Shown piece by piece: positions 11,940 through 22,797 of a stretch of 64,000 nucleotides of DNA. Both the position numbers and the translations under genes were made by a program. This DNA is from Lonicera japonica (taxonomy: Eukaryota > Streptophyta > Magnoliopsida > Dipsacales > Caprifoliaceae). Under the pieces are notes generated by a model. That model was not told where the DNA came from and made no database searches. It saw only the letters and a program-made list of their open reading frames with translations. Where the stretch lies: contig CM038469.1 in the NCBI GenBank assembly GCA_021464415.1, positions 26,901,736 to 26,965,735 of the forward strand, given 5' to 3'. Each line of letters begins with the position of its first letter. The stretch's first letter is position 1.

Positions 11940-12076
11940 CCTCCTGCTGAGCTCATTCCTCCTCATTCTCTCCCTTCTCTTTCTCTCTCTAGCTCTCTTT
12001 CTTTCTTCTTTCTAGCGCGGAAGCTCTGCCGTGTTTCCGACTTTTCTGGCCTTTTCCATATATTCTACTTATACCG

Positions 12077-15000
12077 ATGGACCCTGCTCATCCCGACAGA
12101 CTGGAGGGCGACCAAGAGGAGGTCACCTTCACTGACGCTCAGGGCGTTCTCCGCTGCAGCCCTCATCATGACGACTGGGCGGACTTGGATTGGTACGATG
12201 AGGATGGGATAGACCGCGGCCGGGCGGTGGTCTATCGAGATGCTATCCGAGCTGCTCCAGTCCCGGATGTCCCGTGGCTCTTGATGGAGCCTGTTTCTCA
12301 CGAGATTCGCCGTCGATCTCTGGTATGTCTTCCTTTTGTGTATTTATCTGTTCTGTTTCTTGTCGTTTCCTGTATTCATTTTCAATAATGTTAGTATGCA
12401 TGTCTGCCTAGAAATAACGCCCGATTTTAGCGAACACATACTTTTACCTGTGATACCTCTTAGTTTTTAGGAAAAATACATAATCTACCCCTATAACCCT
12501 ATAACTTTCATAATTATACCAAAGTACCCTCAGGTTTGGAAAATTACATAATTTACCCCTATAACCCCATATCTCTCATAATTACACCAAAGTACCCTCA
12601 GGTTTTGGAAAATTACATAATTTACCCCTATAGCCCTATAACTCTCATAATTACACCAAAGTACCCTCAGGTTTGGAAAATTACATAATTTACCCCTATA
12701 ACCCCATATCTCTCATAATTACACCAAAGTACCCTCGGGTTTTGGAAAATTTACATAATTTACCCTTATAGCCCTATAGCTCTCATAATTACACCAAAGT
12801 ACCCTCAGGTTTTGGAAAATTACATATTTTACCCCTATAACCAAAGTACCCTCAGGTTTGGAAAATTACATAATTTACCCTTATAGCCCTATAACTCTCA
12901 TAATTACACCAAAGTACCCTCAGGTTTGAAAAATTACATAATTTACCCTTATAGCCCTATAACTCTCATAATTACACCAAAGTACCCTCAGGTTTTGGAA
13001 AATTACATAATTTACCCTTATAGCCCTATAGCTCTCATAATTACACCAAAGTACCCTCAAGTTTTGAAAAATTTACATATTTTACCCCTATAACCAAAGT
13101 ACCATAAGGTTTGGAAAATTACATAATTTACCCTTATAGCCCTATAACTCTCATAATTACACCAAAGTACCCTCAGGTTTGAAAAATTACATAATTTACC
13201 CTTATAGCCCTATACTCGTTCTCTTGTCTGCAGTGGGTTGGCCGGGGTTGGGGTTCTCCCAACACTATAACTTCGGAGTGGCGACGGGCACCGGCCCCTG
13301 TCCAGGAGTTGATTCTTGCGACTCCTTTTGGCTCCCTCTTCGACGCCCTCCTAGAGCGGGTTTCTAGGGCGGCAGTTTTGGTGTCGGCACTGGCTTGCCA
13401 TTGGTGGGATACTACTCATACCTTCCATTGGAGCTGGGGTGAGATGACGATGACACCCCTCGATCTTTTTGCTCTGACCGGGATTCCTTCAGGGGGGTCC
13501 CCATTCAGATCGATGTCCCTTTGCGTCTGATGGCAGAGGGTATTGTTAGTGCGCTTGGATGGTTCCCGGAGCGACGGAGTTCCGGTGATACGATTCCTCG
13601 GGGTGTCTTGGTTACGCGGCTAGCCACAGAGAGAGCTCGGCTAGTTACTTCAGGAGTTCCTATGACCCGTCAGGAGGCGCGCCAGTATGCCCGCGTCCTT
13701 CTTCTACTGACACTCCATGATTTATTCGAGGCTCGTGGTGGGAACACGGCTCATCTTTGGTGGTTGCCCTATCTTCGGGACTTCAGCCTCATGTTTGACT
13801 ATGACTGGGGAGGCTTCATTCTTGCAGTCCTCTATGATGCCATGGACCAGGTCTCTCGCCATTTAGCCCTGAACCTCAAGGGCTTTTCTCTGCTGTGGGA
13901 GGTACATACTTTAGTCCTTTTGTCTTTGCTTCAGTTCCTTACATATTATCTGTTGATCATTGCTGATTTCTTTTATCTTTCTTTTTCAGAGTTGGTTTGT
14001 TGCTTATACCCGCCTGGGTCGCGCCCAGGTGGATCTCCTCGTTGAGAACGAGGACCAGTTCCCTTTTCTCCGCCGATTCATTGCGGGGAACTACAGGGCT
14101 CCCTATGTATACCGGACTCGGGAGACCGGAGCTGCTGCTGTCCACGACCTGCGGGAGGAGCAGGTAAATATTTTAGTATTCTTGCTTTTCAATAGTCAGA
14201 TAGAATATATATATAAATTACTGAAAAAATAAAAAATTTGTTCTTTTTTCAGATTGAGTGGGCCCCTTGGGGTGATCTGGGTCTCCATTATGGGTATGGC
14301 CGTGCTCTGACCGCCTCGAGGACCAGGCGGCTTATCCGGGATGAGTACGGCCTTCTCTTCTACTTGGGCGAGAGGGTCATTCGCCAGCACACGCCGTCCC
14401 AGTGGCCTCGTGTTCCATTATTCCCCCCTGTTCTGATGAGGCGGACGGGCGAGATCGATCCGGTGACGGTGCAGGCCTTGGTCGACGGACTCCGCTTCCA
14501 GACGTTCGTCGAGGAGGGAGACTACGCTGTTTTTGCTGCCCGTTACCTGATGAGGAGCCGAAGGGGACTCGGGGGCGGGTCTTCTATGAGAGGTATCGGG
14601 CGTTGGGAGGCGATCCCAACTACATACGGGGACAGACCCATTTAGCTAGGGCGGTTTCGGGTCACTTGCCACCTGTCCCCGATCAGAGGGACAACATTCC
14701 GGATTCTGAGGACGAGAATCCTGAGGGAGAGAGGGATGTTCCTGCTGCGGCCGAGGGCGGTGATCGGCCAGAGGGCGAGGGAGGTGATGCGACAGCGGTT
14801 CCGGAGCCGTCACCTCAGGCGACACCTGTGAGGGAGCAGCGTGCTGAGGGTTTCGAGTTTCCCACCGGCCCTTCTGTGTCTCCGGGGGTCCTTTTTGCTG
14901 CTGCTGAGGCTGCTGAGGGGAGAGCGGGATTGTCTGAGAGGTCCTGGGAGCCTGCGGACCTTGGGGCAGATTACGAGCAGTTCGGGCGGACTCCTCCAGC

Positions 15001-15815
15001 TGCGGTGGCTACTCCTTCTAGTGGGGTACCTCCTTTGAGGGCGACGGCCATAGTGGATCCTCCGGGGGTCCGTACCTACACCACGTTGACTCCTCTCCCG
15101 GCGACTGTCATGGGTCCTCCTGCCCGATTTCCAGGTTTCGGGAGTTCTTCATCCCGGCCTCCCTTGTTCCCGATTCGTGAGGAGGGCGGGTCCACTTCTG
15201 CTGGTGTTCCGGCGGGGTCGTCTATTCCGTGGGTAGATCTACCCTCACTCCCCAGGGACATCTCTTACGTTGGCGCTGGATTACGTCGATATCCCGTCCC
15301 GGAGTACCCTCTTCCTGAGGATACTTTTGACTATCTGGGAGGTCGCCCTGATGATGAGGTACTTTCTTCAACTTCTCTTGATACCTTTTCATCTATATCT
15401 ATCTATTTTGACTGTGCTGATTCTTTTATCTTATGTCTTTTTACAGCGGGTGAGTGTTCGGGTGGCAGATCTACAGGCTTGGCACGCCCAGTACCTCTAC
15501 AGCTGGAACCTGCTCCAGTATGTCGGTCGAGACCTTCCAGCCTACATGCGTGATTATCAGAGGGCTATCGACATCTCCTTACGGCCGGACGATCCCCTGA
15601 CTTCCTCTCATGCCCGGACGGATTCTCAGAGGAGCAGTAGTCGGACTTCCAGGCGTTCCCGATCATCGGTGATCCGTCCTACGGCACCGGTCCAGTCCAC
15701 GGGGCCTTCTCAGGCGGTAGTTCCTCCTGTTCCTGGCGTCCCAGTTGTTGATCTTACTCCCGAGGAGGGCTCGGGCGATAGTGGGAGCGTGTCAAAACGC
15801 GCCCGAGTAGATTAG
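12077..15815 (+). pseudogene. PMD gene 1: spliced plant-mobile-domain type gene, antisense to gag-pol, frameshifted
   Basis: Five exons fit GT-AG splicing: 12077-12322, 13234-13901, 13990-14163, 14253-15358 and 15447-15815. All four introns are phase 0, giving about 854 codons if the frame is kept. Exon 2 carries the plant mobile domain signature: a helical stretch, then HTFHWSWGEMTMTPLDLFAL and a Gly-Ile-Pro turn. The C-terminal half is Pro/Glu/Gly/Ser-rich and looks disordered, with a basic Ser/Arg tail. Frame is lost twice, each time by the equivalent of one missing base: at the six-G run 13492-13497 and near 14555-14570. PMD proteins occur both as plant genes (MAIN, MAIL1) and inside transposable elements. 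The molecular role here is unknown. Clean splice sites argue for recent function. The frameshifts could be decay or homopolymer sequence errors. Confidence 0.75.
12480..13215 (+). repeat. Minisatellite filling intron 1 of PMD gene 1
   Basis: About 10-11 tandem units of 68-69 bp, recognisable by AAAGTACCCTCAGG and TAATTACACC, with two shortened units near 12835 and 13095. It occupies nearly all of intron 1, ending just before the pyrimidine-rich tract and CAG acceptor at 13231-13233. It is AT-rich, unlike the exons. Confidence 0.95.
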
Positions 15816-16146
15816 TTTTCCCTTCCTGCACTTAGTGTTAGTTTTGGACAGATATGTATTTATTTTAGTCATGTTTAGACGGATATTTAAAAACTGTTCT
15901 TTTATTAGATTTATAAAATATCTTTATCTGTGTTTGATTATACTTTTATTCTCTGTGTGTGAAAGATATATACATATATATATATATAAGAGTCGATGAT
16001 TTAGAAGCCATACCTTGTAGTGTAGTGATACTTTTCCTATAAAAAGAGCAAAGTGAGAACAAGAAAGCATCTAAAAAATGATTCTTTTGGCAAAAATGAC
16101 TGCTATGTGTAAGAAAAAACCAAATTAGGGTGACCCAAAAGGGGTT
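15816..16146. other. Spacer between PMD genes 1 and 2
   Basis: AT-rich 3' region of PMD gene 1, with a TA run at 15966-15985 and no gene, leading into the palindromes of the PMD gene 2 promoter. Confidence 0.6.
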
Positions 16147-16224
16147 TGTCGCGCAACAATCCCTCCTGGATATGGGTTTGTCGTGCGACAAACAGGTACA
16201 GGTCCCTCTTTTTTGCTATAAATA
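16147..16224 (+). promoter_or_regulatory. Promoter of PMD gene 2: two palindrome variants plus TATA box
   Basis: TGTCGCGCAACA lies at 16147-16158 and TGTCGTGCGACA at 16179-16190, 32 bp apart. They are followed by TATAAATA at 16217-16224, 40 bp before the ATG at 16264. The same two variant forms, also 32 bp apart, sit at the distal end of the LTR cluster (9936 and 9968). This suggests the promoter was copied from an LTR, or that both derive from one source. Confidence 0.75.
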
Positions 16225-16263
16225 CACCCATCTTCCTTCCTTCATCCCCATACTCTCCAAAAA

Positions 16264-17520
16264 ATGTCTTCTTATCGCACAAAATTTGAATTTTCTTATG
16301 TCAATGCTCGAGATGCTTTGATATCTTCCGAAAATGGTCTGAACTTTGGTGCCTTTAGTCCTTTAGCGGGCTGGTGCCATCGTCCCGTCGATTTTTCCTT
16401 TCTGTTAGGTGCCTTGTATTTCTGGAGTCCTGCGGACCATCTCTTCCGCTTTGGACTGGATGAGCTCTGCCCAACCTATGAAGAGTTCTCCTGGCTGTTA
16501 CGTTCTGACGTTCGTCTCCCAATGGCAGTTCCCATAGAAGAAATCGGTCCTCGCGATATGTTAATTGCTCTGTTAGCCATTCCCCAGGCGGCCTGTGATG
16601 GTTTCATTGCCGACGGACTTCTTGACATCCATAAAATGGTGAGGTTCTTTCATCGTTATGAAGATAGGGCCTCTTACTGCGTGGGGCGTACTGCAGCGGC
16701 CCTGATTTGCCTGGTTTCTGATATGCTGCTGGTGACGGGTTCTTCCCGTGTTGATCCGACTATCCTGAGTCTGATTTACCAGGCTAGAAATGGGGAGTCT
16801 ATAGTGCCGATCGTTCTTGCAGAAACTCTGAATGGTCTGGATGAGGTTCATCGGGGGGCTTCACCCTTTTTTCGGGGGAGTCCGCGTTTACTATACATGT
16901 GGCTGCTGGAGCGCTTTCTATCGGTGGGTTTTAACGGAGTTCGGCTCGGCAATCCTACTCATTTCTTCCATCGACCTCTCTTTGGTGCTTTGACCATGTC
17001 TTCCTCTGATTGGACGGTGTGGTTTTCGGAGAACTTTCGGGTTATCCGGTGGAACATTCCTTGGTGGAAACTGAGGGCGATGGTACTTAGTACTGGGGGT
17101 CAGAACTACGTTCGGCTTCGCGGGCTCTGGTTTACTTCCTTTTATCTCCCTGGACGTCTTCTTCGGCAGTTTAGCATTCCTCAGGAGGTTCCCCTTGGTC
17201 CAAACAACTTCTCTTCTGAGTCTAAATTTGTGACCCCACATGTTTCTTTATTGGTAGAGAGGATGTGGCGTGCTCGACTGACTCGTCAGTTCAACTATGC
17301 CCGTTTTGGTATTACCCGGCCCCTCCGGGCTGATATCATCCGCTCTTGCTGGCAATCTCTGGAAGGAGAACTGATCGACGACCCCTTTCAAATGGAGTGG
17401 TTCCGGTTCATGGATACGGAGGCTACTGATGATAATATTGTCTTTGCATATCAGATCTTGGACGAAGCTCGGATCGACTTGGCTATTGAGGACCCAGTGT
17501 GGCCAACCCCTAGGGATTAG
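16264..17520 (+). CDS. PMD gene 2: intact PMD/DUF7745-like protein, antisense to pol
   Basis: An uninterrupted 418-codon single exon with no signal peptide or membrane segment. Near residues 50-80 it has a helical stretch followed by FRFGLDELCPTYEEFSWLL. This is the pattern shared by plant mobile domain and DUF7745-type proteins: an aromatic strand, an acidic turn, Pro-Thr, Glu-Glu and a hydrophobic helix. The rest is mostly helical with many Trp and Arg residues. It has its own TATA box and palindromes. It ends tail-to-tail with pol, 223 bp from the integrase stop. It is the only sizeable gene of the element with no break, against four breaks in gag-pol and two in PMD gene 1. Its function is unknown. 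DNA binding, transcriptional control or anti-silencing are possibilities only. Confidence 0.8.
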   Translation: MSSYRTKFEFSYVNARDALISSENGLNFGAFSPLAGWCHRPVDFSFLLGALYFWSPADHLFRFGLDELCPTYEEFSWLLRSDVRLPMAVPIEEIGPRDMLIALLAIPQAACDGFIADGLLDIHKMVRFFHRYEDRASYCVGRTAAALICLVSDMLLVTGSSRVDPTILSLIYQARNGESIVPIVLAETLNGLDEVHRGASPFFRGSPRLLYMWLLERFLSVGFNGVRLGNPTHFFHRPLFGALTMSSSDWTVWFSENFRVIRWNIPWWKLRAMVLSTGGQNYVRLRGLWFTSFYLPGRLLRQFSIPQEVPLGPNNFSSESKFVTPHVSLLVERMWRARLTRQFNYARFGITRPLRADIIRSCWQSLEGELIDDPFQMEWFRFMDTEATDDNIVFAYQILDEARIDLAIEDPVWPTPRD

Positions 17521-17743
17521 TTTCTTTCGTATTTGTTATGTCTCCTTTGTAACCTTCAGTGTTCTGAACCACCTTTTAATAATATATGAGGGACTGCTTG
17601 TGGGAAATAAATTTATTTACAAAGTTTAAACCGGGCCTGAAGTCACTTCTCAGGTTGCCTACGTTCCCCTTTTTGATTTTTATAAAGAACAAAAAGTTTT
17701 GAGTTGGGGCTCTGGTTTACGTAGTTCTTATTACATGCCACAC

Positions 17744-18082
17744 CTATTGATAATACTTCTTCAGTCGATCCATGTTGACTGGTGAATGTAGTAACTGCCC
17801 ATCCAAATCAGTGAGTATAGCGGCACCTCCTGTATCGATTTCTTTGACGATGTACGGCCCTGTCCACTTCTGCCCGAACTTACCCCTCGGATCTCTGGCT
17901 GGTTCTCGAATTTCTTTCAATACAATATCATTCTCATTGATTCCCCGAGTCCTCACTTTCTGGTTAAATGCTCGAGCGATTCTCTTCTGATACCCCTGAT
18001 GGTGGTATGCGGCTTTCAATCTCTTTTCATCTAGTAGGGCTAGCTCGTTATAACGTGCCTGGACCCACTCCAGTTCATTGAC
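17744..18082 (-). pseudogene. Integrase C-terminal part of the Tat-type pol, cut off by a stop codon
   Basis: About 112 codons in frame with the integrase frame at 18083-19924 but separated from it by TAA at 18083-18085. The sequence is a typical gypsy integrase tail: helical basic segments, then WTGPYIVKEIDTGGAAILTD and a C-terminal HSPVNMDRLKKYY. No chromodomain is present. The TAA could arise from a glutamine codon by one C-to-T change. Confidence 0.8.
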
Positions 18083-19924
18083 TTAATTTTCTAGCATTAC
18101 CCTAAGGGAGGGGACTTCTAACTCAACAGGGAGGACTGCTTCCATCCCGTATGTAAGAAAGAACGGGGTTGCCCCGGTGGAGACCCTCTCGGTGGTGCGG
18201 TATCCCCACAATGCATAAGGTAATTTCTCTGGCCAGTCTCGACAGGTGTCGGTCATCTTGCTTAGGATATTCTTCAGATTTTTGTTGGCGGCTTCAACTG
18301 CCCCATTGGTTTGTGGCCTGTATGGCGAAGACCTGTGTCTGGTAATACCGTATTCTTCCATGATGGTATTAGCTTCTCCTTCGAAGTGGGTGCCGTTATC
18401 TGAGATGATCTCGTGTGGAACCCCATATCGGCAAACAATATTCCTTTTGATGAATCGGGCTACTTTTTTGGCATCCAGGGTCTGGTAAGACTCGGCTTCT
18501 ACCCATTTGGTGAAGTAGTCGATGGCCACTAGTATGAATTCATGGCCGTTGCTGGCTTTGGGCGAGATCTTCCCAATGACGTCGATTCCCCAGGTTGCGA
18601 AAGGCGAGAGAGCAGTCATGGTGTATAACTCTTTTGGAGGAAGCTTATGGGATTTAGCATAAATTTGGCACTTGTGACAACGGCGTACGTGGTTAGCGCA
18701 GTCAGTCTGCAGGGTAGACCAAAAATAACCTTGTCTGATGATTTTGCGGGCAAGTGTATGCCCGCTCATGTGAGGTCCGCAATCGCCTCCATGTATTTGA
18801 TCCATCATTCTGACTGATTCTTCTTCGGTGAGACATTGCAGATGAGTCCCGTCGTAGTTCCTTTTATACAATCTTCCGGCACAAAGTATGAACCCTGATG
18901 CTAATCTTCTGAGTGTGACCCGCGTTTTCTTGTCTGTTTTTTCAGGATACTGATGGTCCTTCAGCAGGTTCCAGATATCGTAAAACCAAGTAGTTGAATC
19001 CCCTTCCCCTTCATTCTCTACCTCCAAGGCCGTGCAGTGTGCTGGCTCTGATTTATTTTGTACCGTAAGAGTTATTTCTTCCATTCCTTCCGGGATATCG
19101 ATCATGGATGCCAAGGTTGCCAGTGCGTCCGCAAAACTGTTCTGAGACCTGGGGAGATAGTAAAACTCCGCATGCTTGAACTTTCCCGCGATATCCTCCA
19201 GTCGGGCGAGGTAAGGGACTAATTTCTCATCTCTGATCTTCCATTCTTTCAGAACCTGGTGGACCACTAGTGTTGAATCTCCGTATACCTGTATCCTCTT
19301 TATACCCCTTTGAAGAGCGATCTCTAACCCGAGTATGCAGGCTTCATATTCAGCCATGTTGTTGGTGCAGAAGAAGTCCAGGCGATATGATACCGGGGAG
19401 TGAGTTTGGTCTGGAGAGACTAACAAGATACCTATCCCGTTTCCATTCCGATTGGTGGCCCCGTCAAAGTACAACTTCCAGTCTTCATCGATCTCGACAT
19501 TCATGATGGTTTCGTCTGGGAACTCGGCTTCTTTTAGCATGTCTCCCAATATTGGATTGTGGGCCAGGTAATCTGCTATGATCTTGCCTTTGACTGCCTT
19601 CTGGGTTATGTAGGTGATGTCGAATTCGGAGAGTAAAAATAGCCACTTTACCATTCGGTTCGAGAGAGCTGGTTTCTCGAAGAGGTATTTCAACGGATCA
19701 ACCCGTGATGCCAGGATGACTGAGAAAACTAGCATGTAGTGTCGTAGTTTTTGTGTTACCCAGACGAGAGCGGTGCATGATTTCTCCAATGGGGTGTAGT
19801 TCATCTCAAATGGGGACAGTTTCTTGCTGAGGAAGTAGATGGCCTGCTCTTTCCGGGTATCAGTCAGGTGTTGGGCTAGCATTGCTCCCGCAGCTGAATC
19901 AGTGACGGTTAGGTATAAGATCAA
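18083..19924 (-). pseudogene. Tat-type pol: RNase H, second RNase H and integrase
   Basis: 613 codons. Residues about 1-125 are the retroviral RNase H that follows RT. Residues about 145-275 form a second RNase H of archaeal/plant type, beginning WKLYFDGATNRNGNG. A dual RNase H is diagnostic of Tat elements. An HHCC zinc finger (CHKC near residue 420) precedes the integrase core with catalytic residues near Asp448, Asp509 and Glu544. This frame joins the RT frame only through a one-base frameshift near 19957, where a C run is one base short (minus strand), and it ends in a premature TAA at 18083-18085. Unless the breaks are sequence errors, this copy cannot make a full polyprotein. Confidence 0.85.
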
Positions 19925-19947
19925 TGGTAGTCCGGTTTGTGGTGGGG

Positions 19948-21027
19948 CTAATACTGGGGGTTAGAGAGATAGTCCTTTATTTTATCAAAGGCTTCCTGGC
20001 ACTGATTGTCCCATTCTCCTGGTGAGGACTTCCTCAGGAGTTTGAAGATGGGCTCGCAAGTCTGAGTGAGTTGAGAGATGAACCTACTGATGTACTGCAA
20101 ATTACCCAAAAATCCCCGGACTTCTTTCTCAGTACGAGGTTTAGGCATTTCTTGGATAGCTTGAACCTTGGCAGGGTCTACCTCGATTCCTCTCTTACTG
20201 ACAACATAACCTAGGAGTTTTCCCTTGGTCACCCCGAACACACATTTTTGCGGATTGAGTCTCATCTGGTACTGGCGGAGCCGGTCGAAGAAGGTTCGCA
20301 GGGCTGGTATGTGACCTTCCCTCTCCTTTGATTTGATTATCATGTCGTCCACATACACCTCTACTTCTTTGTGGATCATATCATGGAAAATAGCGGTGGC
20401 CGCTCTCTGATAGGTTGCCCTGGCGTTTTTCAGCCCAAATGGCATAACGGTGTAGCAGTATGTTCCCCATGGTGTGATGAATGCCGTTTTCTCTTGGTGA
20501 TCCGGGTGCATTTTGATCTGGTTATACCCGGCGAAACCATCCACAAATGACTTCAGGGCATGGTTGGCAGTGTTGTCTATTATTAGATCGATGTTGGGCA
20601 ATGGGAAATCGTCTTTCGGACAAGCCTTGTTAAGATCCCGGTAATCCACACACATGCGGACCTTCCCATTTGCCTTTGGAACGGGCACAATGTTGGCTAA
20701 CCATGAAGGGTAATCGATCACTCGCAAAAACCCTACACTCAGTTGTTTCATCACTTCTTCCTTTACTTTCAGGGACCATTCTGGCGTAAGTTTCCTTAAC
20801 TTTTGCTTGACAGGTCTGAACTCCGGCTTGGTATGTATCTCGTGCATGACTATCTGACTGTTCAATCCTGGCATATCAGCATAAGACCAGGCGAAGACAT
20901 CCACGTACTCTTTCAGAGTTTGTGCGAATTCCTTTTTTTCTGTTTCACTCAAACTTGTCCCAATGCGGACCTCCTTTCTTTCCTCTTCTGTCCCGAGGTT
21001 AATTTCGAGAGTGTCTCCTTCCTCGCT
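19948..21027 (-). pseudogene. Tat-type pol: reverse transcriptase
   Basis: The frame is open from just after the TAG at 21028-21030 to 19948. The RT domains are well preserved: MCVDYRDLNKACPKDDFPLP, then MPFGLKNARATYQR and the catalytic YVDDMIIKS. It follows the protease frame directly in phase. The open frame ends in TAG at 19948-19950 because of the frameshift in the C run just upstream of the RNase H frame. The catalytic aspartates are intact. Confidence 0.88.
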
Positions 21028-22680
21028 CTATATACGCTGTTCCTCCCGTTCAGGGTGTTCGTTCAGTCTTTCTAACTCCTTATAAGCTATTACAGAATTA
21101 CAAATAACAGGATAACGCAAAACAGAGTTTTCTTCATTGATAATAGTGTTTACAGGTACAAGTTTAAAAAGTAAATCTAGGAGTGGCTCTTTCCTAACCT
21201 TACTCTCACTCTCACCTCTCACCCTTACAATTTCACTCTTTTTCCCTTCTCTTTGGTAGTCTGGATCAGCGTATATCAGGTGTACGGGGTCATCCCTTGG
21301 CTCGTCGTCCCTTAGAGCCATAATGTCGAAGAGATTTCCGATCATTTCTTCCTCCTCATTCTTCTTGTCTTCATTTCCTTCTTTCAACCCGATTGTTAAT
21401 TTGGTGGAGAAACTGTGTTCGATGCTTTCTTTGACACATAGGTCCTCTTCATAGAAGATTTCCCATCCCGGTAGGTTCTCTCCGTCGCTGTTTCTCCAAG
21501 GTTCCTGAAAACCGCAAAAGGGGAAGTCCTCTCCTTCTTTGACGAAAAACCTGTTCAAGGAGCTGAAACTCGGATACTGATGCCCTCGGCTCCTTTTTGG
21601 CTGATCGTCTTCTTCAGTGTGTTGGTACCCCAAACCTTCCCTTTCGTACCTCGTTACCGATTCCAAGGCTTGAAGTAGTCCTGATTGTCCCATTCCCAGG
21701 CCGGCTCCAGGTAAGTATTTCATCATTCTCAGCATATTTGTAATCTTGGTGCTGAGACCGGGAATATTGTCAGGGGGAAGATATTCGATTATCTGAGTGC
21801 TGAGAGTTTGTACTTGAGGCTCGTAAGAAAAGCCTCCTAACTGTATGCTCTGGCTCCCGATTCCCAAAATAGGTAACTCCATATCCGCCAAGGTCCTTTC
21901 AGGATCTCCTTGGATGGTAATTATGTTCCCTTTAAACGGTATCTTTATCTTTTGGTGCAAGGAGGAGGGGAGTGCTCCTATGTCATGTAGACACGCTCTT
22001 CCCAGCAGGAGGTTAAAACTGGAGGGAATGTTTATGATTTGGAAGTCGGCTGGAAAGTTCCCAGGACCGACCATGAGGTCAAGCTTCAGAGAACCCAGAA
22101 TGGCCCTTCTGGTATTGTCGTAGGCCCTGACAGTCACAGCTGATGGGGAGAGCTCTGAGTCCAAGATGCCTAGACATCTGGCTGTCTTTAGGGGGCAGAC
22201 GTTTATGGTTGATCCGTTGTCGATAAGGACTTGTGGTAGGATTTTTCCTCGGGTTCGGACAGTGATATGGAGAGCCAGGCTGTGTTTCCTCCCCAATGGA
22301 GACAGATCTTCATCTGAAAATGACAGACTTCTTTGGACTGTAAGTGACCCAATCATATTTGGCAGTTGTTCGGGTGTGGAGTCCGGTGATATCACGGCCT
22401 CGTCCAGAAGTTTGATGAAAGCGGTCCTGTGGGGTTTGGAGGCAACCAAGAGGCCCCAAATGGTGATGTGTGCCTGGGTCTTCTTCAACTGCTCAAGCAC
22501 TCTATCTTCTCCCATTTCCTTAGGTGGTAGTGTTTTCTCAGCATCCGGTGGTGGTTGGTATACCCTTCCTGAACGGGTGATTTGTTGGATCCAAAGGGAT
22601 GCCGGGTCTGATTCCTCTGAAGTTTCTGACGATTCCGGCTCTGTCGACCAACTGAAAGTCCCGGGGGAGGTTTCTGTCAT
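21028..22680 (-). pseudogene. Tat-type protease with G-patch motif
   Basis: 550 codons from the first ATG, but in frame with the upstream gag and with the downstream RT, each join interrupted by one TAG (22798-22800 and 21028-21030). Mid-protein, QVLIDNGSTINV is the aspartic protease active-site motif (Asp-Asn-Gly). It is followed by the flap region and a LLLGRACLHDIGA segment. About 90 residues further on, YLPGAGLGMGQSG is a glycine-rich G-patch, a known companion of some retroelement proteases. The rest is acidic linker. Both TAGs could come from CAG by a C-to-T change. Confidence 0.82.
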
Positions 22681-22797
22681 ACAGATTTTCTCCCTGGGGG
22701 GGTTTTGGGATTTCCATGACTGTTTCTTCTTATTCTGGGTCCATCCTATCCCAGATTTTCTGGGATTGGTTTTGATTGTAAGTGGTTGTGAGATCCC

